Shown piece after piece: positions 49,183 through 58,149 of a stretch of DNA of 64,000 nt. The DNA is taken from positions 1 to 64,000 of the forward strand of contig JALOOI010000003.1 in assembly GCA_025454495.1 (NCBI GenBank). The letters run 5' to 3'. A program made the position numbers and the translations under genes. This DNA comes from Anaerolineae bacterium (GTDB lineage Bacteria > Chloroflexota > Anaerolineae > Aggregatilineales > Phototrophicaceae). The notes under the pieces are model-generated. The model was not told where the DNA came from. It saw nothing but the letters and a program-made list of their open reading frames with translations, and searched no databases. Position 1 is the stretch's first letter. Each line of letters opens with the position of its first letter.

Positions 49183-50892
49183 GTGAGCATGTCGGGCACG
49201 GGCGCATTCACGTTTGTTCTGCACAGCCATATCCCCTATGCGCGGCTGGCCGGGCGCTGGCCCCATGGCGAAGAATGGCTGCACGAAGCCGCCACCGAAA
49301 CCTATATCCCCCTCCTGACCACGCTCTATGATCTCAAACAGCAGCAGATTCCGTTTAAGCTCACCCTGGGGCTAACCCCCGTCCTGTGCGAGCAGTTGAG
49401 CGACCCGCTGGTGCTGGAGCATCTCGTCACCTACCTGGACATGAAGATTGCCGCCGCGCTGGAGGATATGCGTCGCTTTGACCGCGACGCTGGCCAGGAC
49501 GCGCAGCATCTGTCCATGCTGGCGCAGTGGTACAACGAATGGTATCGCGGCATTAAAACGGCTTTCACGGAGCGTTTTGGCGGCGACATTATCGGGGCGT
49601 TTCGGCAACTTCAGGATGCCGGCGATGTGGAGATTGTCACCTCCGCTGCCACGCACGCCTACCTGCCGCTGCTCAGCCGCGACAGCGCCATTCGGGCGCA
49701 GCTCCGCGCCGGCATCGCCAGTTATGAACGGCATTTTGGCCGTGCGCCGCGGGCCGTGTGGCTGCCGGAATGTGCCTATCGACCGGCCTACCTCACCGAA
49801 GACGGGCAAACCCGCGCCGGGCTGGAGCGCCTGCTGGCGGAAGCGGGCTTACACCTGTTCTTCTGCGAAACCCACACCATCACCGGCGGGCAGCCGGTGG
49901 GCGTGGCCGCCGGCGATGCCATCGGCCCGTATGGCTTTGTGCGCCGGCGCTATGTGGTGCCGCCGGTGGAGACCATGCCCGCCCGCGCCGTCAGCACCTA
50001 TCAGCCGTATTTCGTCAGCGATACGGCCGCCGGCCCCGGCACACAGCAGCATACCGGGGTGATGGTCATCGGCCGCAACAAAGACACCGGCCAGCAGGTG
50101 TGGAGTTCCGATGACGGCTACCCGGGCGACTTTGATTACCGCGAATTTTACAAAAAATCGCCCACCAGCGGCTTACCCTACTGGCGCATCAGCGGCGATA
50201 ATGTGGCCCTGGCGGATAAAGATTATTATCACCCGGACTGGGCGGCCTTTAAGGTCGATCAGCACGCCGAACATTTCGCGCATCTGGTGGGCGACCTGCT
50301 GCGCGAGTATCACCGCCGGCAGGGCCGGCGCGGCCTCATCGTCGCCAGCTACGATACCGAATTATTCGGCCACTGGTGGTTTGAGGGCGTAAGCTGGATC
50401 GGTAAAGTGCTGCGCCACCTGGCAGAAGACCCGGAAGTGACCATGATCGCCGCCAGCGATTATGTGGCCGTGAACCCGCCGGAGACGACGCTGCACCTGC
50501 CGGAGAGTTCCTGGGGGGCCGGCGGCAGCCATTTTAACTGGGATAACAACGAAACGCGCTGGATGTGGCAGCCCATGGCTGAATGCGAAGCCCGCATGGA
50601 AGCCCTGGCGCAGCGCTACACCGCCCCCACCGACGATGAAACCCGCGTCCTGAACCAGGCCGGGCGCGAATTGATGCTCCTGCAAAGCTCGGACTGGCAG
50701 TTTCTGGTGACGACGGGGCAGGCCCGCGAATACGCCATTCAGCGGTTTAGCCAGCATGTGGAGCGCTTCCAGAAGCTCACCGCCAGCCTGGAGGCCGGCA
50801 GCCCCGCCCGCGCCTATGCGGATGAATTATGGGAGATTGATAAAATTTTCCCCACCATGGATTACCGCTGGTTCCGGCCGCGTTTTGAATAA
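49183..50892 (+). CDS. GH57 1,4-alpha-glucan branching enzyme
   Basis: A 569-residue GH57 enzyme of the DUF1957 type that introduces alpha-1,6 branches into glycogen. The N-terminal barrel starts FTFVLHSHIPYARLAG. The nucleophile is E196 in WLPECAYRP, and the acid/base is D391 in SYDTELFGHWWFEG. A C-terminal helical domain follows. GTG 49183 has GGAG eight bases upstream and is preferred to ATG 49189; the long upstream reading into the kinase gene is rejected. It is the first gene of the glycogen island, 86 bases after the kinase and upstream of glgA and glgC. Confidence 0.88.
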   Translation: MSMSGTGAFTFVLHSHIPYARLAGRWPHGEEWLHEAATETYIPLLTTLYDLKQQQIPFKLTLGLTPVLCEQLSDPLVLEHLVTYLDMKIAAALEDMRRFDRDAGQDAQHLSMLAQWYNEWYRGIKTAFTERFGGDIIGAFRQLQDAGDVEIVTSAATHAYLPLLSRDSAIRAQLRAGIASYERHFGRAPRAVWLPECAYRPAYLTEDGQTRAGLERLLAEAGLHLFFCETHTITGGQPVGVAAGDAIGPYGFVRRRYVVPPVETMPARAVSTYQPYFVSDTAAGPGTQQHTGVMVIGRNKDTGQQVWSSDDGYPGDFDYREFYKKSPTSGLPYWRISGDNVALADKDYYHPDWAAFKVDQHAEHFAHLVGDLLREYHRRQGRRGLIVASYDTELFGHWWFEGVSWIGKVLRHLAEDPEVTMIAASDYVAVNPPETTLHLPESSWGAGGSHFNWDNNETRWMWQPMAECEARMEALAQRYTAPTDDETRVLNQAGRELMLLQSSDWQFLVTTGQAREYAIQRFSQHVERFQKLTASLEAGSPARAYADELWEIDKIFPTMDYRWFRPRFE

Positions 50893-50893
50893 G

Positions 50894-50922
50894 TAGCCAG
50901 TTTGCCCCGTCCCCGCTATACT
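50894..50922 (+). promoter_or_regulatory. Candidate promoter of glgA-glgC
   Basis: TAGCCA (50894-50899), a 17-base spacer and TATACT (50917-50922). Expected start near 50929, 71 bases before the glgA ATG. Confidence 0.45.
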
Positions 50923-50999
50923 CAAGAGCGGGTTTGACACATTCACCTCCGGTGTCCTGCGGGCCGCCCCCGTATCCGGCAGCGTGTAAAGGGGTCTAC

Positions 51000-52466
51000 A
51001 TGAGAATTCTTCTCGTCAGCGCCGAAGCCGTACCCTTTGCTAAAGTCGGCGGGCTGGCAGATGTCGTCGGTTCCCTCCCGGCCGCGCTGCGGCAGTCGGG
51101 GCTGGATGCCAGGGTCATCATCCCCGGCTATGGCTTCATCGAACATCTCAAATATCAGATCAGCCGCCTCTTTTCGTTCGATTTTGGGCATAAGTTCGGC
51201 AGCACGCGGGTGGATGTGTATACCTGCGTTTATGACGGCGTGCCTTTTTATTTTGTGCAGGCCTGGCCCTATTTTGGTAATGAACGCGCCGTTTACCTGG
51301 GCTGGAACGAGGATGTGCCGCGCTTCATCTTCTTCAACCAGGTGGTGCTGGCGGCCGCCTGGCAGCTCCGCGAGCGCCTGGGCTGGTTCCCGGATGTCTT
51401 CCACGTCCACGACTGGCACACGGCGCTGCTGCCGTTTTTGCTGGCCGACAGCCGCTGGAAGCAGGAATGGCAGCATACGGCCAGCGTCCTCACCATTCAC
51501 AATATCGCCTACCAGGGCAACCATGTCGGCGGCTACCTGTGGCAAACCGGCATCCCCACCCGCGATCATCATCTGCTGCGTCAGTTCAATTTGACCGATA
51601 ACATGCTGGGGATCGCCACCGCCTACTGCGATATTGTGACGACCGTCAGCCCGCGTTATGCCACCGAAATTCAGTATCCCTATGCCGGCTATGAGCTGGC
51701 CGGCCTCATCCGTGCCCGCGCCAGTGATTTGCGCGGCATCCTGAACGGGATTGATACCACGCTGTGGAACCCGGAAACGGATCCCTACCTCATCAGCCGT
51801 TACCATGCCGGCAGCTTTGAGGAGCAGCGCATCATCAACAAGCGCCATTTGCAATCCTACTGCCGTTTGCCCATCCGCGATGATGTGCCGGTGATCGGCG
51901 TGGTGTCGCGGCTGACGCGCCAGAAAGGGCTGGATCTGGCGCTGCCGGCGCTGCATCGCCTGCTGGCGGAAACCGATGTGCAGTTCGTGCTGCTGGGCAC
52001 CGGCGATGCCGACCTGGAGTATGAACTGGGCTGGCTGGCGCTGCGCTTCCCGGAGAAGGCGCGGGTGTTCCTCACCTTTGATGGCGCACTGTCGCAGCAC
52101 ATTTATTCCGGCTGCGATATTTTCCTCATGCCCAGTCATTTTGAGCCGTGCGGCATCGGCCAGATGATCGCCATGCGCTACGGGGCGCTGCCGCTGGTGC
52201 GCGAAACCGGCGGCCTGGCGGATACCGTCATCAATTACGACAATGGTGATGGCGATGTGGGCACCGGGTTTGTGTTTCAGTGGGAGGAGCCGGAGGCCGT
52301 CCTGGGCACCCTGCGCTGGGCGCTGGAAACCTACTACAACCGCCCGAAGGCCTGGCGACGAATGCAGCGCCGGGCCATGCAGATGGACCTGAGCTGGAGC
52401 AGCAGCGCCGGGCAATATATCGAAGTGTATGAACTGGCAACCAGAAGACTTAAAGGAGAAGCCTGA
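51000..52466 (+). CDS. glgA: Glycogen synthase (ADP-glucose type, GT5)
   Basis: A 488-residue enzyme adding glucose from ADP-glucose to glycogen. The N-terminus [21 protein letters not shown] carries the KxGGL donor-binding loop. [11 protein letters not shown] near 134, the [10 protein letters not shown] loop near 302 and [11 protein letters not shown] near 379 (catalytic Glu region) are present. An in-frame ATG at 50934 is rejected; ATG 51000 has AAAGGGG upstream and begins the family's conserved start. Stop and glgC start overlap (TGATG). Confidence 0.95.
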   Translation: MRILLVSAEAVPFAKVGGLADVVGSLPAALRQSGLDARVIIPGYGFIEHLKYQISRLFSFDFGHKFGSTRVDVYTCVYDGVPFYFVQAWPYFGNERAVYLGWNEDVPRFIFFNQVVLAAAWQLRERLGWFPDVFHVHDWHTALLPFLLADSRWKQEWQHTASVLTIHNIAYQGNHVGGYLWQTGIPTRDHHLLRQFNLTDNMLGIATAYCDIVTTVSPRYATEIQYPYAGYELAGLIRARASDLRGILNGIDTTLWNPETDPYLISRYHAGSFEEQRIINKRHLQSYCRLPIRDDVPVIGVVSRLTRQKGLDLALPALHRLLAETDVQFVLLGTGDADLEYELGWLALRFPEKARVFLTFDGALSQHIYSGCDIFLMPSHFEPCGIGQMIAMRYGALPLVRETGGLADTVINYDNGDGDVGTGFVFQWEEPEAVLGTLRWALETYYNRPKAWRRMQRRAMQMDLSWSSSAGQYIEVYELATRRLKGEA

Positions 52467-53725
52467 TGAGGGTGAAAGCTGTTATCCTGGCCGGCGGGGC
52501 CGGCACACGCCTGGCCTCGTTGACGATTAAGCGGGCCAAGCCGGCCGTGCCCTTCGCCGGTAAATATCGCATTATTGATTTTGTGCTCAGCAATTGTGTC
52601 AATTCCAATATTTTTGATGTCATCATCCTCACGCAGTACCGCCCGCACAGCCTGAACGATCATGTGGGCAAGGGGCGGCCCTGGGACCTGGATCGCAGTT
52701 TTACCGGCGGCGTGCAAATGCTCCAGCCCTATAAGGGCAGCCGCGATACGGACTGGTATGCCGGCACGGCCGATGCCGTGCTGCAAAACCTCAATTTCGT
52801 CCGCAGCGGCCAGCCGGAATTTGTCCTCATCCTCTCTGGCGATCACATCTACCAGATGGATTATGACATGCTGATTCAGTATCACCGCGAAAAAGGGGCG
52901 GATGCCACCCTGTGCACCATTCGCGTGCCGCTGGATGAAGCCAATCGCTTTGGCATTGTGGATGTGGATGAGCATTACCGCATCAAAGAATTTATCGAAA
53001 AGCCGGAAAACCCGCCCGGCAACCTGGCCAATATGGGCGTATACGTCTTCAATTACGCCTCGCTGGAAAAATCGCTGCGCGAAGAGCAGGCCCGCGGCAC
53101 GCCCGATAGCGACTTTGGCAAGCACATCCTGCCGCGCATGATCGCCGAAGGCAAGCGCGTTTTTGCCTATCCTTATGGCGGTTACTGGATCGATGTGGGG
53201 ACGCTGGATGCCTACTGGGAAGCCCACATGGATTTGCTGTCGTCGCCGCCGTCGCTCAATTTGAATGACCGTACCTGGGTCATCCACACGCGCAGCGAAG
53301 AACGGCCGCCGGTGCGGGTGGAAACCACCGCTACCGTCATCAACAGCCTCATCACCGATGGCGCGGTGATTGCCGAAGGGGCACATGTAGAACGCTCGGT
53401 GCTGTCGCCGGGGGTGTATGTGGGCCCCGGGGCCGTCGTGCGCGACTCGGTGGTGCTGACGGATGCCTACATCGAAGCCGGGGCGCGGGTAGAACGCTGC
53501 ATCCTGGATAAAATTGCCGTCATCGGCCAGGGCGCGACGGTGGGCAGCATGAGCGAGGTCATCAAGATTACTGCGGTGGGCAAAAATGCCCATGTACCGC
53601 CGGGGTATACGGTGGGGGCGGGCAGCATCCTGGGGACGGATGTGAGCGCGAAAGACTTTGAAAAATATGCCAGCAAAGTAGTGCCGCCGGGGACGAAGAT
53701 GGGTTTTTCCGGGCGCAAAGATTAG
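52466..53725 (+). CDS. glgC: Glucose-1-phosphate adenylyltransferase
   Basis: A 419-residue enzyme making ADP-glucose, the committed step of glycogen synthesis. The N-terminal loop [20 protein letters not shown], substrate-site [10 protein letters not shown] near 128, [10 protein letters not shown] near 173, and a C-terminal left-handed beta helix of hexapeptide repeats (about 290-400) fit the bacterial GlgC family, which is allosterically regulated by glycolytic intermediates. It is translationally coupled to glgA and followed by a terminator at 53742-53766. Confidence 0.95.
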   Translation: MRVKAVILAGGAGTRLASLTIKRAKPAVPFAGKYRIIDFVLSNCVNSNIFDVIILTQYRPHSLNDHVGKGRPWDLDRSFTGGVQMLQPYKGSRDTDWYAGTADAVLQNLNFVRSGQPEFVLILSGDHIYQMDYDMLIQYHREKGADATLCTIRVPLDEANRFGIVDVDEHYRIKEFIEKPENPPGNLANMGVYVFNYASLEKSLREEQARGTPDSDFGKHILPRMIAEGKRVFAYPYGGYWIDVGTLDAYWEAHMDLLSSPPSLNLNDRTWVIHTRSEERPPVRVETTATVINSLITDGAVIAEGAHVERSVLSPGVYVGPGAVVRDSVVLTDAYIEAGARVERCILDKIAVIGQGATVGSMSEVIKITAVGKNAHVPPGYTVGAGSILGTDVSAKDFEKYASKVVPPGTKMGFSGRKD

Positions 53726-53741
53726 CGCGGCCGCCGCGCAG

Positions 53742-53766
53742 CGGGTGCCACGATGGGTGGCACCCG
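53742..53766. terminator. Bidirectional hairpin between glgC and the CBM48-like gene
   Basis: A perfect 10-bp stem CGGGTGCCAC/GTGGCACCCG with a 5-base loop, between convergent stops at 53725 and 53783. The trailing T-run on the plus strand is short (TTCT). Confidence 0.6.
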
Positions 53767-53782
53767 TTCTCTGACCGGCTGG

Positions 53783-54079
53783 TTACGTCGTCACCACCGA
53801 ATTATCGCCGCTGAAGGGATTGGGCACATACTTATCGGCTTCCCAGTCATTGTGCCATTCGGTGCCATTGATGAGATAACGGAACTGGTACGATTTGCCC
53901 GCTTCCAGATCGAGCGTGATCTTAAAGCGGCCATCTTTCAGCAGCTCCATCAGGGTGGCGCGTTCATCCCACTGGTTAAAATCGCCGACCAGGTGAACGG
54001 TTTCCGCCTTCAGATCTGCCTGGGTGTAGAATGTCACCTTGCAGATAGCATTTTTCTTCACGTATTGTTTCTTCAACAT
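53783..54079 (-). CDS. Stand-alone CBM48/AMPK-type glycogen-binding protein
   Basis: A 98-residue protein consisting only of an isoamylase N-terminal-like (early-set) domain. VTFYTQADLKAETVHLVGDF, NQWDE, YQFRYLING, W-N-D and a final NPF-GDNS are typical of CBM48/AMPK glycogen-binding modules. It has no catalytic domain. Placed between glgC and glgP, it may bring proteins to glycogen granules or sense glycogen. The start has GGAG upstream. It is divergent from glgP over a 202-base region with a CRP-like palindrome. Confidence 0.82.
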   Translation of the reverse strand: MLKKQYVKKNAICKVTFYTQADLKAETVHLVGDFNQWDERATLMELLKDGRFKITLDLEAGKSYQFRYLINGTEWHNDWEADKYVPNPFSGDNSVVTT

Positions 54080-54116
54080 GCCTCACTCCGTGAACCCTCA
54101 TTTTCGTGCGCGGTGC

Positions 54117-54125
54117 ATTGTAGCA
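54117..54125 (-). promoter_or_regulatory. Extended -10 promoter of the CBM48-like gene
   Basis: On the minus strand TGC-TACAAT, expected start near 54110, 31 bases before the ATG at 54079. Confidence 0.55.
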
Positions 54126-54151
54126 CAATCTCCTGGCACGCACAGATCAAA

Positions 54152-54169
54152 TTGTGAGAATTATCACAA
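54152..54169. promoter_or_regulatory. CRP/FNR-type palindrome between CBM48-like gene and glgP
   Basis: TTGTGA-GAATTA-TCACAA: two perfect TGTGA half-sites separated by six bases, the consensus of cAMP receptor protein sites. Sixteen of the 18 bases are symmetric. It is centred about 50 bases upstream of the predicted start of the CBM48-like gene and about 67 bases upstream of a weak glgP start. Confidence 0.6.
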
Positions 54170-54215
54170 CAGGCCAACATGATAATCGTAAGGTGCAATT
54201 TTACGGCGCAGCGGC

Positions 54216-54221
54216 TAAAAT
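54216..54221 (+). promoter_or_regulatory. Weak -10 candidate for glgP
   Basis: TAAAAT 60 bases before the glgP ATG, without a good -35; GATAAT at 54181-54186 is an alternative. A poor core promoter would fit dependence on an activator. Confidence 0.3.
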
Positions 54222-54281
54222 GGCGGCGGGGTCAGCAATGATCTCAACCAACCTTGCCATTCAGACAGGAGCAATGCCAGT

Positions 54282-56846
54282 ATGGTCAAGCCTGTAGCAA
54301 CCGTGAGCGTGGCCCCCAGACTGCCCAAACCCCTTGCACGCCTCATGGAATTAGCCTCTAACCTGCGCTTCTCGTGGGATCAGGAAACGGTGGCCCTGTT
54401 CCGCCGCCTGGACCCGGAACTGTGGGAAGTGACGAACCATAACCCGGTGGCGCTGCTGGGACGCATTCAACAGGAACGCCTGGAGAGCGCGAAGAATGAT
54501 CCCGCGTTCATGGCGCATCTGGAGCGCGTCAGCGAAGATTTTGATGCCTATATGGCCGCTAAAAAGACGTGGTACAAAGACACCTATGGCAGCCAGAAGA
54601 AAGCGCCGGTGATCGCCTATTTTTCGATGGAGTTCGGGCTGACGGAATGCCTGCAAAATTATTCCGGCGGTCTGGGTGTCCTCAGTGGCGACCACCTGAA
54701 AAGCGCCAGCGACCTGGGCCTGCCGCTGGTGGGCGTGGGGCTGCTGTACCAGGAAGGCTATTTTCAGCAGTATCTCAATGTGGATGGCTGGCAGCAGGAG
54801 CTGTATCCCATCAACGACTTTCCCAACCTGCCGCTGACGCTGGAACGCGATAAAGACGGCCATCCCATCAAGATCAGCGTGGAGCTGCCGGGCCGCAAAC
54901 TGTACGCGCAAATCTGGCGGGTGCAGGTGGGGCGCACCCCGCTGCTGCTGCTGGATTCTAACATCCCGGATAACCGCGAGGATGACCGCAACCTGACCGA
55001 CCGGCTGTATGGCGGCGACCGTCGCACCCGCATTCGCCAGGAAATTCTGCTGGGCATCGGCGGCATTCGGGCGCTGGAAGCGCTGGCCATGCGCCCGGAC
55101 GTGTGCCACATGAACGAAGGCCACTCCGCCTTTTTGATGCTGGAACGCATTCGCATCATGATGCGCGAGAAGGGCATCAATTTTTACCAGGCGAAAGAAA
55201 TCGTCGCCTCCAGCACGGTGTTCACCGTGCATACGCCGGTGCCGGCCGGGCTGGAACGCTTCGGCTTTGACCTGATCGATGAGCATTTCACCGATTACAT
55301 GCGGGAACTGGGCCTCAACCGCGATCAATTCCTGAACCTGGGGCGCGAGAACATGGGCACTTATGAACTGTTCTCCATGTCGGTGATGGCGCTGGACATG
55401 TCTTACGGGGCCAATGGCGTGGCCAAACTGCATGGCGTGGTCTCCCGCGATATGTGGAACTGGGTGTATCCCAACGTCCCCAAAGAGGAAGTGCCCATTA
55501 CCGCCGTCACCAACGGGGTGCATGTGCAAACCTGGGTCAGCAACGAAATGGCCACCCTGTTTGATCGCTATCTTGACCCCACCTGGCGCACGCAGGAATG
55601 GCGCAAAGAAGCGTGGGCCGGGGTGGATAACATCCCCGATTCAGAATTGTGGCGCACGCATTCGCGCCGGCGCGAGCGCCTGGTGGCCTTCTGCCGGGAA
55701 CGGCTGAAGCAGCAGCTCATTCATCGCGGGGCCAGCAAGAGCGAAATCGATGCCGCCGATGAAGTGCTGAACCCGGATGCGCTGACGATTGGCTTTGCCC
55801 GCCGCTTTGCCACCTACAAACGCGCCACCATGATCTTCCGCGATTTAAACCGGCTGCGTAAAATCCTGCACAGTGCCGATCGCCCGGTGCAGTTCATCTT
55901 TGCCGGCAAAGCCCACCCGCACGATAACGAAGGCAAGGCCTTCATCAAGGAAATTGTGCGCATCGCCAGCCAGGAGGAATTCCGCCATTCCATCGTCTTC
56001 CTGGAAAATTATGATATGAACGTCGCCCGCTACCTGTTGCAGGGCTGCGATGTGTGGCTGAACAACCCGCGCCGCCCCAAAGAAGCCAGCGGCACCAGCG
56101 GCATGAAAGGCATCTTCAACGGCTGCCTTAACTTCAGCATTCTGGATGGCTGGTGGGATGAAGCGTATCAGCCGGAAGTGGGCTGGGCCATTGGCAACGG
56201 CGAAGAATACCCCGAAAGCCAGTCCGGCGAGCAGGATCGCATCGAAAGCGAAGCGCTGTACAACATCCTGGAGAAAGACATCATCACCCGCTTCTATGAT
56301 CGCGGGCGGGATGCGCTGCCGCGGAGCTGGATTAGCATGATGAAAAATGCCATCCGGGAGCTTGCGCCGGTGTTCACCACGCATCGTATGGTGCAGGAAT
56401 ACACGCAGCAGTTCTACATCCCCAACTATGAGCGCTTCATCAAGATGACGCAGCCGAACATGGACGCGGCGCTGGCCTACACCGGCTGGCGGGCCCAGGT
56501 GCGCGGCGCGTGGAATCAAATTCGGGTGGTGTCCGTTAATGTGGATAAAGCGGCCGTCACCGTGGGGGCCAAAAGCCCCGTGACGGCGGTCATTCACCTG
56601 GGGGCCCTGACACCGAAAGATGTCCGGGTGCAGTTATACTACGGGGCGCTGAATACGCGGGGCGAAATCGTCAACGGGCAGGCGCTGGATATGACGCTGG
56701 AAGCCAGCAACGGCGGCGGGCTGTATACGTTTAAGACCACGTATCAGTATGCCACGTCGGGCGAAACGGGCTTCTCGGTGCGGGTGCTGCCGTATCATGA
56801 ATTTATGCATACGCTGTTCCAGCCCGGCATGATTACCTGGGCCTGA
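54282..56846 (+). CDS. glgP: Alpha-glucan (glycogen) phosphorylase, GT35
   Basis: An 854-residue phosphorylase of the Thermotoga/archaeal type, releasing glucose 1-phosphate from glycogen. The N-terminal domain begins KPLARLMELASNLRFSWD, a feature of this subgroup. Active-site parts are AYFSMEFGL, NYSGGLGVLSGDHLKSASD, MNEGHSAF and EASGTSGMKG, the last around the pyridoxal-phosphate site. A GGAG ribosome site lies ten bases upstream. It is the degradation arm of the glycogen island and is followed by a terminator. Confidence 0.95.
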   Translation: MVKPVATVSVAPRLPKPLARLMELASNLRFSWDQETVALFRRLDPELWEVTNHNPVALLGRIQQERLESAKNDPAFMAHLERVSEDFDAYMAAKKTWYKDTYGSQKKAPVIAYFSMEFGLTECLQNYSGGLGVLSGDHLKSASDLGLPLVGVGLLYQEGYFQQYLNVDGWQQELYPINDFPNLPLTLERDKDGHPIKISVELPGRKLYAQIWRVQVGRTPLLLLDSNIPDNREDDRNLTDRLYGGDRRTRIRQEILLGIGGIRALEALAMRPDVCHMNEGHSAFLMLERIRIMMREKGINFYQAKEIVASSTVFTVHTPVPAGLERFGFDLIDEHFTDYMRELGLNRDQFLNLGRENMGTYELFSMSVMALDMSYGANGVAKLHGVVSRDMWNWVYPNVPKEEVPITAVTNGVHVQTWVSNEMATLFDRYLDPTWRTQEWRKEAWAGVDNIPDSELWRTHSRRRERLVAFCRERLKQQLIHRGASKSEIDAADEVLNPDALTIGFARRFATYKRATMIFRDLNRLRKILHSADRPVQFIFAGKAHPHDNEGKAFIKEIVRIASQEEFRHSIVFLENYDMNVARYLLQGCDVWLNNPRRPKEASGTSGMKGIFNGCLNFSILDGWWDEAYQPEVGWAIGNGEEYPESQSGEQDRIESEALYNILEKDIITRFYDRGRDALPRSWISMMKNAIRELAPVFTTHRMVQEYTQQFYIPNYERFIKMTQPNMDAALAYTGWRAQVRGAWNQIRVVSVNVDKAAVTVGAKSPVTAVIHLGALTPKDVRVQLYYGALNTRGEIVNGQALDMTLEASNGGGLYTFKTTYQYATSGETGFSVRVLPYHEFMHTLFQPGMITWA

Positions 56847-56871
56847 GCCGCGTGAGCGGTGGTTGATGGAT

Positions 56872-56898
56872 ACAGGGCGAGGGTTGTACTCGCCCTGT
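56872..56898. terminator. Hairpin between glgP and the convergent ABC exporter
   Basis: Perfect 10-bp stem ACAGGGCGAG/CTCGCCCTGT with a 7-base loop, followed on the plus strand by a T-rich GTCGTGTTT. Confidence 0.7.
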
Positions 56899-56905
56899 GT
56901 CGTGT

Positions 56906-58147
56906 TTAGCCCCGCAGCAGGCGCGGCAGATCGCGCAGGGAGGGGGTGGTGCCGGCCAGCAGCGTTTGCACCCGGAACATGCGCCCCGCCAGCCAGATCA
57001 CCAGCCCCACGCTGAGCGCCAGCAGCCCCAGGCTGAGCAGCAGTTCCAGCGGGGGCACGGTCGTCAGCGTCAGGCGCATCATCATGGCGATGGGCGCGGT
57101 GATGGGGAAGATGCTCATGGCCACCGGCAGCGTGGCATTCGGCGTTTCAATGAACATCGGGAAGAAGTAGAACGGAATGACCGCCGGAATGGTGAGGAAG
57201 GCGGCGTACTGCGGCCCCTCGCGGATGGAACTGGAAATCGCCCCGATGGCGCTGTAAATGGCCGCGAAGAACAGATACCCCAGGATGAAATACAGCAGGA
57301 TCACCGGCAGCATCGCCAGCGGGAACTGCACATTAAGCAGCGCGGTGGCCGTGGCGAACACCGGCAGGCTGCCCGCCAGCGTCACCGCCAGCAGCAGCGC
57401 CCCCATCCACACCACAATCTGGAAGATGCCCAGGGTGGACAGCGCCAGAATTTTCCCCGCCAGAAGCTGCACCGGCCGTACCGAAGTCATCAAAATTTCG
57501 ATCAGCCGGGTCTCCTTTTCTTCGATGACGGACTGCATCAGATAGCCGTTGGTGATGAACAGCGCCATCAAAAAGACGAGGCTGAAGACGTACACCAGCA
57601 GAAAATCGGAATCCTCATTCTGCGCGCCAGCGTCGCTGCTGCGCTCCAGGTTAAATTCCTGAAAATTGGCCGGGTTATTCAGGCGCAGCAGGGCGGCCGG
57701 GCTGGCATTCGGGGCCAGGGTGCTGTACACAAGCTGGTCGATGGGCCCGCTGTTCAGCAAATCAATGCTGAAGCCGGGCACATGCTGCGTCACCTCGCCG
57801 CTGGTGAGGTAATCCGCCGCGATGACGTAAAACACCTGAATAGCACCGGACTGCATGGCCGCGCGGGCGGCGGCTTCGTCCGGGTAGCGCGTCAGCACGT
57901 CCGCCAGGGCCGGCGGCACGGTGGCGAACAGCCCGGATTGATCGACATAGCCGGCGGCTTTGATCGCGCCAAAATCGAACTGCTGCGCGATGTCGGCGTT
58001 ATCCTGCTGGGTGAGGCTGCTGAGGGCGTTGGCGGCCAGCATCAGCAGGAAAATGATCACCGGCAGCCCGAAGGTGGTGAATAAATAACCTTTGCGGCGC
58101 ACATTACGCCACAGTTCATACTGGAAGACAGCACCAATACTGTTCAT
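56906..58147 (-). CDS. ABC-2 type exporter permease (second of two)
   Basis: A 413-residue permease: one N-terminal membrane segment at about 25-45, an extracytoplasmic domain to about 180, and five to six C-terminal segments. EEKETRLIEILMTSVRP near 200 is the cytoplasmic coupling signature of NatB/YhaP-type permeases. An upstream in-frame start at 58213 is rejected for ATG 58147, which begins with the expected amphipathic helix. It starts two bases after its paralogue and probably forms a heterodimer with it. The substrate is unknown. Confidence 0.86.
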   Translation of the reverse strand: MNSIGAVFQYELWRNVRRKGYLFTTFGLPVIIFLLMLAANALSSLTQQDNADIAQQFDFGAIKAAGYVDQSGLFATVPPALADVLTRYPDEAAARAAMQSGAIQVFYVIAADYLTSGEVTQHVPGFSIDLLNSGPIDQLVYSTLAPNASPAALLRLNNPANFQEFNLERSSDAGAQNEDSDFLLVYVFSLVFLMALFITNGYLMQSVIEEKETRLIEILMTSVRPVQLLAGKILALSTLGIFQIVVWMGALLLAVTLAGSLPVFATATALLNVQFPLAMLPVILLYFILGYLFFAAIYSAIGAISSSIREGPQYAAFLTIPAVIPFYFFPMFIETPNATLPVAMSIFPITAPIAMMMRLTLTTVPPLELLLSLGLLALSVGLVIWLAGRMFRVQTLLAGTTPSLRDLPRLLRG

Positions 58148-58149
58148 GG

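Noticed and set aside
54152-54169. Identification of the palindrome as a lac-type operator
   Set aside because: It begins like lacO (AATTGTGAG), but symmetric lac operators have four bases between TGTGA and TCACA; six bases here fit the CRP/FNR type.
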